Positions 1 to 5,909 of a DNA stretch of 9,404 nt are shown piece by piece. A model generated the notes under the pieces. That model was not told the origin of the DNA and searched no databases. It saw only the letters and a list, made by a program, of their open reading frames with translations. The first letter of the stretch is position 1, and each line of letters starts with the position of its first letter. The stretch is from positions 1 through 9,404 of the forward strand of contig CALLXS010000095.1 in assembly GCA_937875295.1 (NCBI GenBank), written 5' to 3'. The position numbers were made by a program, and so were the translations under genes. This stretch comes from an uncultured bacterium (GTDB lineage: Bacteria > Bacteroidota > Ignavibacteria > Kapaibacteriales > UBA2268).

Positions 1-926
1 AAATAGATGGATCATTAGTAATATTTGGTTGTACTCAATTAGTAGACATTAAGCCGGTTTATAAGGTTCTTAATGAGAAAATGAAAACTTGCAAGAAGCC
101 AATTTTCCCTGTTACTCCTACAATTGTAGGAGCACCAGAAGCTGTTGAATACCTACAATCATTTGGTAATTCTACTTTTCTTGATGAAGTTACAGCTGCT
201 AAATCAATTGGGAAAATTTATCATTCGCCACTTCCTGCAGAATTGAATGAAAAAATTCAAATTGATGCAAAAAAAATTAGAACCACAATTGATAATTGCG
301 AAAATGGTTATATCTCCCCTACTGATATTCAATCATTACTCGATGCTTCCAGTATAGCCAGAGCACAAGAGGGAGAATTTGACAATGAAGATGATGCTAT
401 AAAATTCGCTGAAAAAATTGGTTTTCCTGTCGTAATGAAAGTTGTGGGACCAGTACATAAAACTGATGTAGGTGGAGTAACTCTTAATGTAAAAAATTCA
501 AATGAAGTAAAATCTGAATTTAAGAGAATTATGGCAATTAAAGATGCTAAAAAAGTATTAATTCAAAATATGCTTAGCGGTCGCGAAGTCTTTATCGGTG
601 CTGTAGCAGCTGATAAATTCGGCCATTTAGTAATGGCTGGATTAGGCGGTATATTTATAGAAGTATTAAAAGACGTAAATTCTGCATTAGTACCGGTATC
701 AAGAGCTGAAGCTGATTCAATGATTAAAAAATTAAAATCTTATAAACTCATTGAAGGCACTCGCGGTCAAGAAGGTATTAATCTAGAAAAATTATCCGAT
801 ACAATTTGCAGAGTATCTGCTTTATTAGAAATTGCTCCTGAAATTAAAGAAATGGATATAAATCCACTTCTAGGGAACTCAAAATCTCTGACAGCCGTAG
901 ATGCAAGAATTAGAATAGAAAAGTAA
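1..926 (+). CDS. ADP-forming acetyl/acyl-CoA synthetase, 3' part (partial gene, 5' end outside window)
   Basis: Enzymes of this family convert acyl-CoA, ADP and phosphate to the free acid, CoA and ATP in the cytoplasm. The first ATG is at 81, but the frame is open back to base 3 and the extra codons (GSLVIFGCTQLVDIKPVY) read like the family's CoA-ligase domain, so the true start lies upstream. Numbering from the Met at 81, residues 1-50 end the succinyl-CoA-ligase-like domain (KPIFPVTPTIVGAPEAVEYL). Residues from about 83 to 281 form an ATP-grasp_5 domain, with IGFPVVMKV (113-121), HKTDVGGV (126-133), GLGGIFIEVLKD (187-198) and EMDINPLL (257-264). H126 is in the position expected for the histidine that relays phosphate in ADP-forming enzymes. 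Full single-chain members are about 700 residues, so more than half is missing. The domain order fits an alpha-beta fusion. Acetate is the commonest product, but the substrate cannot be read from this part. The gene ends 84 bp before nfnA on the same strand, which suggests related roles in fermentation. Confidence 0.85.
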   Translation, partial: IDGSLVIFGCTQLVDIKPVYKVLNEKMKTCKKPIFPVTPTIVGAPEAVEYLQSFGNSTFLDEVTAAKSIGKIYHSPLPAELNEKIQIDAKKIRTTIDNCENGYISPTDIQSLLDASSIARAQEGEFDNEDDAIKFAEKIGFPVVMKVVGPVHKTDVGGVTLNVKNSNEVKSEFKRIMAIKDAKKVLIQNMLSGREVFIGAVAADKFGHLVMAGLGGIFIEVLKDVNSALVPVSRAEADSMIKKLKSYKLIEGTRGQEGINLEKLSDTICRVSALLEIAPEIKEMDINPLLGNSKSLTAVDARIRIEK

Positions 927-1010
927 AAAATAAATATATCGTAAATTGATATTTACTTAACTGTCAATGACTAAACTGTTTATTATTATTAACTATATAT
1001 AAATACTGAT

Positions 1011-1868
1011 ATGAATAAAATAATATTTGCTGAATTTATTGGACCAGATACTAAAATGTTTAGAATTGATGCTCCTCTAATTGCAGCAAAGCAAAAACCT
1101 GGACAATTCATTATATTAAGAGTGAGTCCAGAAGGTGAGAGAATTCCACTTACAATTGCAGATTCTGATACTAAAGAAGGTAGCATCACTATTATTGCTC
1201 AAGGAATCGGCAAGACTACAAAAGAATTAAATAATCTCAATGCTGGCGATTATATACAAGATCTTGTAGGACCACTTGGAAAACCATCACATATCGAGAA
1301 TTTTGGAACAGCCGTAAGTATTGGTGGTGGAGTAGGCACTGCAATTGCATATTCTACAGCTAAAGGCTTGAAACATGCTGGTAATAAAGTAATTAGTATA
1401 ATAGGTGGTCGCTCTAAGGAATATGTAATTCTCGAAAAAGAAATGCGTGATATTGCTGACGAAGTAATAATCACAACAGATGACGGCTCTTATGGTAAAA
1501 AAGGATTCGTTACCGATAGCCTAAAGGAAATTATTGATAGTGGCGAAAAAGTCGATTTCGTTCTCGCTATTGGACCTATTCCGATGATGAAAGCAGTAGC
1601 TGATGTTACTCGTCCTTATGGAATAAAAACTGTCGTATCGCTTAATCCTATTATGGTTGATGGAACTGGTATGTGTGGCGGTTGCAGAGCAGTTGTAGAT
1701 GACAAAACAGTCTTCGTATGCGTAGATGGTCCAGAATTTGATGCTCATAAAGTTGATTTCAGGCTGCTCACACAAAGAAATAGAATATACAACGACCAAG
1801 AAAAAGAATCTGTTGAAAATCATAATTGCAGAATGTTAAAAATGGCTGATGAGGTAGCAAATGGCTGA
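1011..1868 (+). CDS. nfnA: NfnA: NADH-dependent ferredoxin:NADP+ oxidoreductase, FAD/[2Fe-2S] subunit
   Basis: This 285-residue protein belongs to the ferredoxin-NADP reductase / dihydroorotate dehydrogenase electron-transfer-subunit family. Residues 1-95 form the FAD-binding barrel, with KPGQF at 29-33 and RIPLTIAD at 44-51 as flavin contacts. Residues 100-210 form the NAD-binding lobe, with GGGVGTA at 105-111 and an IGPIPMM loop at 187-193. The C-terminal cluster motif is D217-x4-C222-x2-C225-x11-C237. One Asp plus three Cys is the unusual [2Fe-2S] ligand set known from NfnA, and it separates this protein from PyrK, which uses four Cys. In the known complex NfnA binds NADH and works with NfnB to couple ferredoxin and NADH to NADPH formation in the cytosol. 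The start at ATG 1011 is the only ATG after an in-frame stop at 990-992. No clear ribosome site or promoter precedes it, so it may be read through from the synthetase gene. Older names for the pair are sulfide dehydrogenase SudBA and glutamate-synthase-like. Confidence 0.88.
   Translation: MNKIIFAEFIGPDTKMFRIDAPLIAAKQKPGQFIILRVSPEGERIPLTIADSDTKEGSITIIAQGIGKTTKELNNLNAGDYIQDLVGPLGKPSHIENFGTAVSIGGGVGTAIAYSTAKGLKHAGNKVISIIGGRSKEYVILEKEMRDIADEVIITTDDGSYGKKGFVTDSLKEIIDSGEKVDFVLAIGPIPMMKAVADVTRPYGIKTVVSLNPIMVDGTGMCGGCRAVVDDKTVFVCVDGPEFDAHKVDFRLLTQRNRIYNDQEKESVENHNCRMLKMADEVANG
1851..1868 (+). promoter_or_regulatory. Ribosome site and overlap coupling nfnA to nfnB
   Basis: GAGGT at 1851-1855 lies inside the last codons of nfnA and is five bases from the nfnB ATG at 1861. 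The nfnA stop TGA is at 1866-1868, so the genes share 8 bp. This arrangement supports the nfnB start and suggests translational coupling, giving equal amounts of the two subunits. The AATGGCTGA string at 1841-1849 recurs at 1860-1868. The first copy is in the nfnA frame, not the nfnB frame, so it is not a rival start. Confidence 0.7.
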
Positions 1869-3276
1869 GATTACTCAAGCTCAAAGAATGAAAATTCAAA
1901 GACATCCAATGCCAGAGCAAGATCCGAAGGTAAGAGCTAGAAATTTCAAAGAAGTAAACTTTGGATATGATGAAAAAACTGCTATTGAAGAAGCAAATCG
2001 TTGTATACAATGTCCAAAACCTAATTGTGTAAAAGGTTGCCCAGTAAATGTGAAAATTCCAACTTTTATTCAAGCTATTGCTGACGGTGCTTTCCGCGAT
2101 GCTGCTCAAATTCTTAAGCAAGATAATGCTTTGCCTGCAGTATGTGGTAGAGTCTGCCCACAGGAAGTACAGTGCGAAAAAGTATGTATTCTTGCTAAAA
2201 AGGGTAAACCAGTAGCTATTGGTAATTTAGAGAGATTTGCTGCTGATTGGGAAAGAGAAAATATCGGCGTACACCCTCCTCACGTTGGGAAAAAAACTGG
2301 TAAAAAAGTTGCTATAGTTGGTGGCGGTCCTGCTGGATTAAGCTGCGCCGGTGATTTAATTTCAATGGGGCATGATGTTACAGTTTTCGAAGCTCTTCAT
2401 ACAATTGGTGGGGTGCTTATGTATGGTATTCCTGAATTTAGATTACCAAAAGATATTGTACAAAAAGAAGTAGAAAGCTTAATGGAAGCTGGAGTAGTTT
2501 TTAAACCAAACATGGTAATTGGACTAAGCACTACAATTGATGAATTACTTCAAGAATATAATGCTGTATTTGTCGGGGTAGGAGCTGGATTACCTTATTT
2601 CCTTAATATCCCTGGAGAAAATTTAAACGGAGTATATTCATCTAATGAATATTTAACTAGAGTAAATTTAATGAAAGCATATACTTTCCCTTCAGCTGAT
2701 ACTCCTATTTATGATGTAGCAGAGAAAAACGTAGCTGTATTCGGTGGTGGCAACACTGCAATGGATGCTGTCCGTACTTCTCTTAGATTAGGTGCAAAAA
2801 AAGCTATGATAATGTACCGCAGAACTGAAGAAGAAATGCCTGCTAGGAAAGAAGAAATTCATCACGCAAAAGAAGAAGGTGTAGAATTTAATACTCTGCT
2901 CGCTCCTCTTGAATTTAAAGGTGACGAAAGAGGTAAATTAAATGCTGTAGTATTGCAGAAATGCGAGTTGGGTGAACCCGATGCAAGTGGAAGAAGAAGA
3001 CCAGTTCCTATTGATGGGGCAATTGTCGAAATTCCTATTGACGTCGCTGTAGTAGCTATTGGAAATGGGTCTAACCCTATTGTAAGCCGAACTACTCCGG
3101 ACTTAGAAGTAAATAAATGGGGCAATATTATTGTCGATGAAACAACAATGAAAACAAACAAAAAAGGTGTTTTCGCAGGTGGTGATATAGTTTCCGGTGG
3201 AGCTACAGTAATTCTGGCAATGGGTGCTGGCAGGACTGCTGCAAAATCTATCGACGAATACTTAAAAAGCGAGTAA
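1861..3276 (+). CDS. nfnB: NfnB: NADPH-binding, electron-bifurcating subunit of ferredoxin:NADP+ oxidoreductase (GltD-like)
   Basis: This 471-residue flavoprotein is homologous to the glutamate synthase small subunit. The N-terminal region carries two [4Fe-4S] ligand sets: C48-x2-C51-x4-C56-x3-C60 and C95-x3-C99-x5-C105-x3-C109. In characterised NfnB a glutamate is reported among the cluster ligands, and E102 lies in a suitable place, but I infer this from memory of the family. The first dinucleotide fold begins at VAIVGGGPAGL (150-160) and binds the bifurcating FAD. The second, VAVFGGGNTAMDA (291-303), binds NADPH. FAGGDIVSG (438-446) is the usual C-terminal FAD contact. GltD is the main alternative and sits beside a large gltB. 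Here the partner is nfnA, overlapping by 8 bp, and no gltB is seen, so the bifurcating complex is much more likely. The gene is followed 12 bases later by a strong terminator, which closes the operon. Confidence 0.9.
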   Translation: MAEITQAQRMKIQRHPMPEQDPKVRARNFKEVNFGYDEKTAIEEANRCIQCPKPNCVKGCPVNVKIPTFIQAIADGAFRDAAQILKQDNALPAVCGRVCPQEVQCEKVCILAKKGKPVAIGNLERFAADWERENIGVHPPHVGKKTGKKVAIVGGGPAGLSCAGDLISMGHDVTVFEALHTIGGVLMYGIPEFRLPKDIVQKEVESLMEAGVVFKPNMVIGLSTTIDELLQEYNAVFVGVGAGLPYFLNIPGENLNGVYSSNEYLTRVNLMKAYTFPSADTPIYDVAEKNVAVFGGGNTAMDAVRTSLRLGAKKAMIMYRRTEEEMPARKEEIHHAKEEGVEFNTLLAPLEFKGDERGKLNAVVLQKCELGEPDASGRRRPVPIDGAIVEIPIDVAVVAIGNGSNPIVSRTTPDLEVNKWGNIIVDETTMKTNKKGVFAGGDIVSGGATVILAMGAGRTAAKSIDEYLKSE

Positions 3277-3288
3277 TAATAGAATAAT

Positions 3289-3324
3289 TCAACCGTTGAT
3301 TTATTTCAGCGGTTGATGTTTTTT
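3289..3324 (+). terminator. Intrinsic terminator of the nfnAB operon
   Basis: The arms TCAACCGTTGA (3289-3299) and TCAGCGGTTGA (3306-3316) pair over 11 bp with one G-U pair and a 6-base loop. TGTTTTTT follows, ending at 3324. It begins 12 bases after the nfnB stop and is G/C-rich compared with its surroundings. It ends the rightward transcript that includes nfnA and nfnB. Confidence 0.9.
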
Positions 3325-3339
3325 CCTTGTTTTTATAAT

Positions 3340-3372
3340 ATTCTCATATACTAATAAAATTCTCATATACTA
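3340..3372 (+). repeat. Tandem direct repeat, 14 bp, period 19
   Basis: ATTCTCATATACTA occurs at 3340-3353 and again, without a mismatch, at 3359-3372. The intervening spacers are both A-rich (ATAAA, then TAAAA). I found no third copy in the window. It lies between the nfn terminator and the aspA promoter. It could be a pair of protein-binding sites or a chance duplication. Function unknown. Confidence 0.6.
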
Positions 3373-3380
3373 TAAAATAT

Positions 3381-3427
3381 AAATTGTTTTATATATTAAT
3401 TTTAGCAATTTATTGATAAAACAGTTT
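3381..3427. repeat. Inverted repeat with 12-bp arms, 23-base loop
   Basis: AAATTGTTTTAT (3381-3392) pairs with ATAAAACAGTTT (3416-3427), with one G-U wobble. The loop contains a smaller AATT/AATT pairing. The stem is A/T-rich and no T run follows that would make it a terminator. In DNA of this composition it could be chance. It is listed because three more inverted repeats follow it. Confidence 0.4.
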
Positions 3428-3445
3428 TAATAATTATACAAAATT

Positions 3446-3478
3446 TTAATCTTTTTAAATTTGATTTAGAAAGATTAA
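3446..3478. repeat. Near-perfect hairpin A, 15-bp stem
   Basis: TTAATCTTTTTAAAT (3446-3460) pairs with ATTTAGAAAGATTAA (3464-3478) around a 3-base loop (TTG), with one G-U pair. A TAAATTTG string at 3456-3463 would match a Bacteroidota -7 box, but no TTG box lies about 20 bp upstream, so I do not call a promoter here. Its core resembles hairpin B, 40 bp downstream. Confidence 0.6.
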
Positions 3479-3488
3479 TACGATAAAA

Positions 3489-3524
3489 TGCTTTTTTAAA
3501 TTATTTGAGAAAGCAATTTTTTTT
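3489..3524 (+). terminator. Hairpin B followed by eight Ts (terminator-like)
   Basis: TGCTTTTTTAAA (3489-3500) pairs with TTTGAGAAAGCA (3504-3515) over 12 bp, with two G-U pairs and a 3-base loop. An unbroken T run occupies 3517-3524, so in the rightward direction this has the shape of an intrinsic terminator. No gene precedes it closely, since nfnB already has a terminator 165 bp upstream. It could be a back-up terminator or the 3' end of a short untranslated RNA. The stem is weak because it is mostly A-T. Confidence 0.4.
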
Positions 3525-3535
3525 AAAATATTATT

Positions 3536-3563
3536 AATTTTATTATTAATAATTAATAAAATT
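3536..3563. repeat. Perfect 10-bp inverted repeat next to the aspA promoter
   Basis: AATTTTATTA (3536-3545) and TAATAAAATT (3554-3563) are exact reverse complements, 8 bases apart. The right arm runs into the TTG box of the aspA promoter, which is where a regulator could act. The sequence is entirely A/T, so it may be chance. Confidence 0.35.
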
Positions 3564-3592
3564 GATTTACATTAAATTAATTGTTATATTTG
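3562..3592 (+). promoter_or_regulatory. Probable aspA promoter, Bacteroidota type
   Basis: TTG at 3562-3564 is separated by 20 bases from TATATTTG at 3585-3592. This fits the TTTG / TAnnTTTG promoter pattern of Bacteroidota. Transcription would begin near 3598-3600 and leave an untranslated leader of about 50 bases before the aspA ATG. An AGGTAAT string lies nine bases before that ATG and may serve as a weak ribosome site. Confidence 0.65.
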
Positions 3593-3648
3593 TAGTTTTA
3601 TTTTAAAAAGCAATTAACCAATAATAATTAAATAAATAGGTAATAAAT

Positions 3649-5058
3649 ATGTCAAAAGATGTTAGATTAGAACACGATTTAATAGGCGAAAAAGAAATCC
3701 CTAATTCATATTACTATGGTGTACAGACCTTAAGAGCTTTAGAAAATTTCAATATAAGTGGTATTAGATTAAATCATTATCCTACCATAATTAAAGCATT
3801 GGGCGAAGTAAAATTAGCTTGCGCCAAAGCAAATTTCGATTTAGAATTGCTTTCAAAAGAACAAATCAAAGCTATGACTGAAGCATGCAATGAAGTTATC
3901 GCTGGCAAATTCAATGACCAATTCCCTGTGGATATGGTACAAGGTGGAGCCGGCACTTCTGTCAATATGAATGCAAATGAAGTAATTGCTAACCGTGCCC
4001 TCGAATTAATGGGACATAAAAAAGGCGAATATGAGTTCTGCCACCCAAATAATCATGTGAATTTATCACAATCTACAAATGATGCATATCCTACTGCTAT
4101 GAATTTAGCTTTAGTTTATCATAATGATAAATTAATCCAAGCACTTACAAAAATTGTAAAATCATTTAGAACAAAAGCTAAAGAATTCGATAAAGTAATT
4201 AAAATGGGACGTACTCAATTGCAAGACGCCGTACCAATGACTCTTGGTCAAGAATTTGAAGTATATGCCTTCACATTAGAAACTGAAATTAAAAGAATTA
4301 AGCAATCAATTAAATTGCACTTAGAAGTTAATCTCGGTGGTACTGCAATAGGTACTGGTATTAATTCTGAACCGGGCTATAGTAACCTTGCTGTGAAACA
4401 TCTAAAAGAAGTTACTGGACTTGATATTTCCTTAGCAGAAAACTTAATCGAAGCAACTCAAGACACAAGTGCATTTGTAACTTTATCTTCTGCTTTAAAA
4501 AGATTAGCCATCAAAATATCAAAAATCTGCAATGATTTGAGATTATTAGGGTCAGGACCAAAAGCCGGTTTAGCTGAAATTAACTTACCAAAAATGCAAC
4601 CGGGCTCTTCTATTATGCCAGGCAAAGTAAATCCTGTAATTCCAGAAGTAGTAAACCAAATAGCATTTAAAGTAATTGGAAATGATGTTGTAGTTACTAT
4701 GGCTGCTGAAGCTGGGCAATTAGAACTAAATGTAATGGAACCAATTATTGTGGAATCATTATTTGAATCAGTTGAATGGCTCGCAAATGGACTCGATACT
4801 TTGAGAACTAGATGTGTAGATAATATCACTGCAAATGCTCAAAGATTACGCGACGATGTAAATCATAGCATCGGAATAGTTACCGCTTTAAATCCAATAT
4901 TGGGTTATGAAAAATGCTCTTGGCTCGCTAAGACAGCATTAGAGACTGGAAAGAGCGTGTATGATTTAGTTTTAGAACAAAAATTCTTAACTAAAGAAAA
5001 ATTAGATGATGCACTTACCCCAGAAAATATGATAGCTCCAAGATCAATGAAAGGATAA
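3649..5058 (+). CDS. aspA: Aspartate ammonia-lyase (aspartase)
   Basis: Aspartase reversibly splits L-aspartate into fumarate and ammonia in the cytosol as a homotetramer. The 469-residue length fits the family (E. coli about 478). Signature regions are GAGTSVNMNANEVIANRALE (100-119), HPNNHVNLSQSTNDAYPTA (132-150), GRTQLQDAVP (187-196) and the superfamily loop GSSIMPGKVNPV (319-330). By analogy with studied aspartases S320 is the catalytic base and K326 binds a carboxylate. The close relative fumarase C usually has GSGTQSNMN and GRTHLQDATP in the equivalent places. GAGTSVNMNAN and the Gln in GRTQLQD favour aspartase. The start at 3649 gives the usual N-terminus (RLEHDLIGEKEIPNSYYYGVQT). The gene has its own promoter and terminator, so it is probably a single-gene unit. 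It can feed fumarate to anaerobic reduction or supply ammonia. Nothing appears missing or broken. Confidence 0.93.
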   Translation: MSKDVRLEHDLIGEKEIPNSYYYGVQTLRALENFNISGIRLNHYPTIIKALGEVKLACAKANFDLELLSKEQIKAMTEACNEVIAGKFNDQFPVDMVQGGAGTSVNMNANEVIANRALELMGHKKGEYEFCHPNNHVNLSQSTNDAYPTAMNLALVYHNDKLIQALTKIVKSFRTKAKEFDKVIKMGRTQLQDAVPMTLGQEFEVYAFTLETEIKRIKQSIKLHLEVNLGGTAIGTGINSEPGYSNLAVKHLKEVTGLDISLAENLIEATQDTSAFVTLSSALKRLAIKISKICNDLRLLGSGPKAGLAEINLPKMQPGSSIMPGKVNPVIPEVVNQIAFKVIGNDVVVTMAAEAGQLELNVMEPIIVESLFESVEWLANGLDTLRTRCVDNITANAQRLRDDVNHSIGIVTALNPILGYEKCSWLAKTALETGKSVYDLVLEQKFLTKEKLDDALTPENMIAPRSMKG

Positions 5059-5080
5059 TATTATATTTCATTAAAATAAT

Positions 5081-5122
5081 AAATCATCCTACTATTTTTA
5101 CAAATAGTAGGGTGATTTTTTT
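5081..5122 (+). terminator. Intrinsic terminator of aspA
   Basis: The arms at 5081-5097 and 5102-5118 pair over 17 bp with one G-U pair and a 4-base loop (TTAC). The core is CATCCTACTATTT with AAATAGTAGGGTG. Seven Ts run from 5116 to 5122. It starts 22 bases after the aspA stop. Confidence 0.92.
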
Positions 5123-5373
5123 AATAATTATAAGTATATTATTTATTTGGAGATAGCAAGTAATTTTTTTTATTATTTCAATCATATCCAAGTATTTGAG
5201 AAATATTTATAAATGAATTTATCGTTTTTCTTAGCTATTCGAGAATAAATAAGTAAATAGTATAGGTTTTTAATAAATTAGTTATTCAAAAGAATATCTA
5301 TATTATTACGTCAAAATAAAATGGGTTATTTTTTAGATTAGATAATCAAGAAGTCAATTAAAATAGAATAAAT
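5123..5373. other. Noncoding gap upstream of the alkyltransferase gene, with two similar small palindromes
   Basis: No credible reading frame or RNA gene is visible here. Two related palindromic strings occur: TATTTGAGAAATA at 5193-5205 and TATTCGAGAATA at 5236-5247. The second overlaps the -33 position of a weak promoter candidate (TTCG at 5238-5241, 21 bases, then TAGGTTTT at 5263-5270), which misses the Bacteroidota consensus at several positions. The motifs could be operator sites for a repressor of the downstream gene, but I cannot name a regulator. Confidence 0.35.
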
Positions 5374-5889
5374 ATGAAATCAGAAATATACACAGATCTT
5401 TACGATAGCCCTATTGGGACACTGATTATAGGTAGCTTCGAAGAGCAGATTTGCCTTTGCAATTGGACAAGTTCTAATTCAGATGTTACGGTATATTTAC
5501 GCAGACATTTAGGAGCTGAATATAATTTCCGAACTTCTGATATCAATAAACTCGCAATTAAGCAATTAGAAGATTATTTCAATAAAGAAAGGACTAAATT
5601 TGAATTGCCTTTGCTGATTTGTGGAACTGAGTTTCAAAAAAGCGTACTTTCTGAAACATGCAAAATTCAATATGGAGAAGTAAAATCATATTCACAAATT
5701 GCAATAAATATAAAATCACCTAAAGCTGTACGGGCAGTGGCTTCTGCCGAGAGAAATAATCCAATTGCAATAATTATCCCCTGCCACCGAGTACTTAGTA
5801 TTTCTAATAAATTGACTGGCTATGCTGGAGGTTTAAATATTAAGGAAAAGCTTTTAAAATTAGAAAATTATAATAATTATAAGAAATAG
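5374..5889 (+). CDS. ogt: Methylated-DNA--[protein]-cysteine S-methyltransferase (O6-alkylguanine repair)
   Basis: This protein removes an alkyl group from O6 of guanine and transfers it to its own cysteine, a one-time reaction. It has 171 residues, the normal size for single-function Ogt/MGMT. Residues 1-82 form the small RNase-H-like N-terminal domain (YDSPIGTLIIGS at 10-21). Residues 83-165 form the DNA-binding catalytic domain. FQKSVLSETCKIQYGEVKSY (87-106) leads into the helix-turn-helix with KAVRAVASA (117-125), where R120 is the probable base-flipping finger. IIIPCHRVL (133-141) holds the acceptor C137, and TGYAGGL (148-154) precedes the usual KEKLLKLE tail. The usual AVG after the finger arginine is AVA here, a mild change. 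No Ada-type N-terminal domain is present, so this is not a transcription activator of the Ada kind. The start at ATG 5374 follows an in-frame TAA at 5359-5361, with no clear ribosome site. The gene converges with the leftward cluster, 20 bp away. Confidence 0.93.
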   Translation: MKSEIYTDLYDSPIGTLIIGSFEEQICLCNWTSSNSDVTVYLRRHLGAEYNFRTSDINKLAIKQLEDYFNKERTKFELPLLICGTEFQKSVLSETCKIQYGEVKSYSQIAINIKSPKAVRAVASAERNNPIAIIIPCHRVLSISNKLTGYAGGLNIKEKLLKLENYNNYKK

Positions 5890-5909
5890 AATATATCTTC
5901 TACAATATT

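Noticed and set aside
941..956. GTAAAT-TGAT-ATTTAC hairpin between the synthetase gene and nfnA, as a terminator or operator
   Set aside because: The stem is only 6 bp of mostly A-T pairs and no T run follows. It cannot be told from chance.
946..979. Promoter for nfnA (TTG at 946-948, TAAACTGT at 972-979)
   Set aside because: The second box misses three of the four TTTG positions and the spacing is 23 bases, so it does not meet the pattern.
1861..3276. Glutamate synthase small subunit (GltD) identity
   Set aside because: The neighbour is nfnA with overlapping ends, and no large glutamate synthase subunit gene lies in the window.
3277..3648. Small protein gene or tRNA in the nfnB-aspA spacer
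   Set aside because: There are frequent stops in all frames and no tRNA T-loop string. Only repeats, terminator-like stems and a promoter are supported.
3649..5058. Class II fumarase identity
   Set aside because: The GAGTSVNMNAN and GRTQLQDAVP motifs fit aspartase. Fumarase normally has GSGTQSNMN and a His in place of the Gln.
5868..5909. Terminator between the convergent alkyltransferase and DUF2520 genes
   Set aside because: Only a 5-bp TAGAA/TTCTA stem near 5886-5901 and an A/T palindrome inside the coding end at 5868-5882 are present. Neither has a proper T run in either direction.
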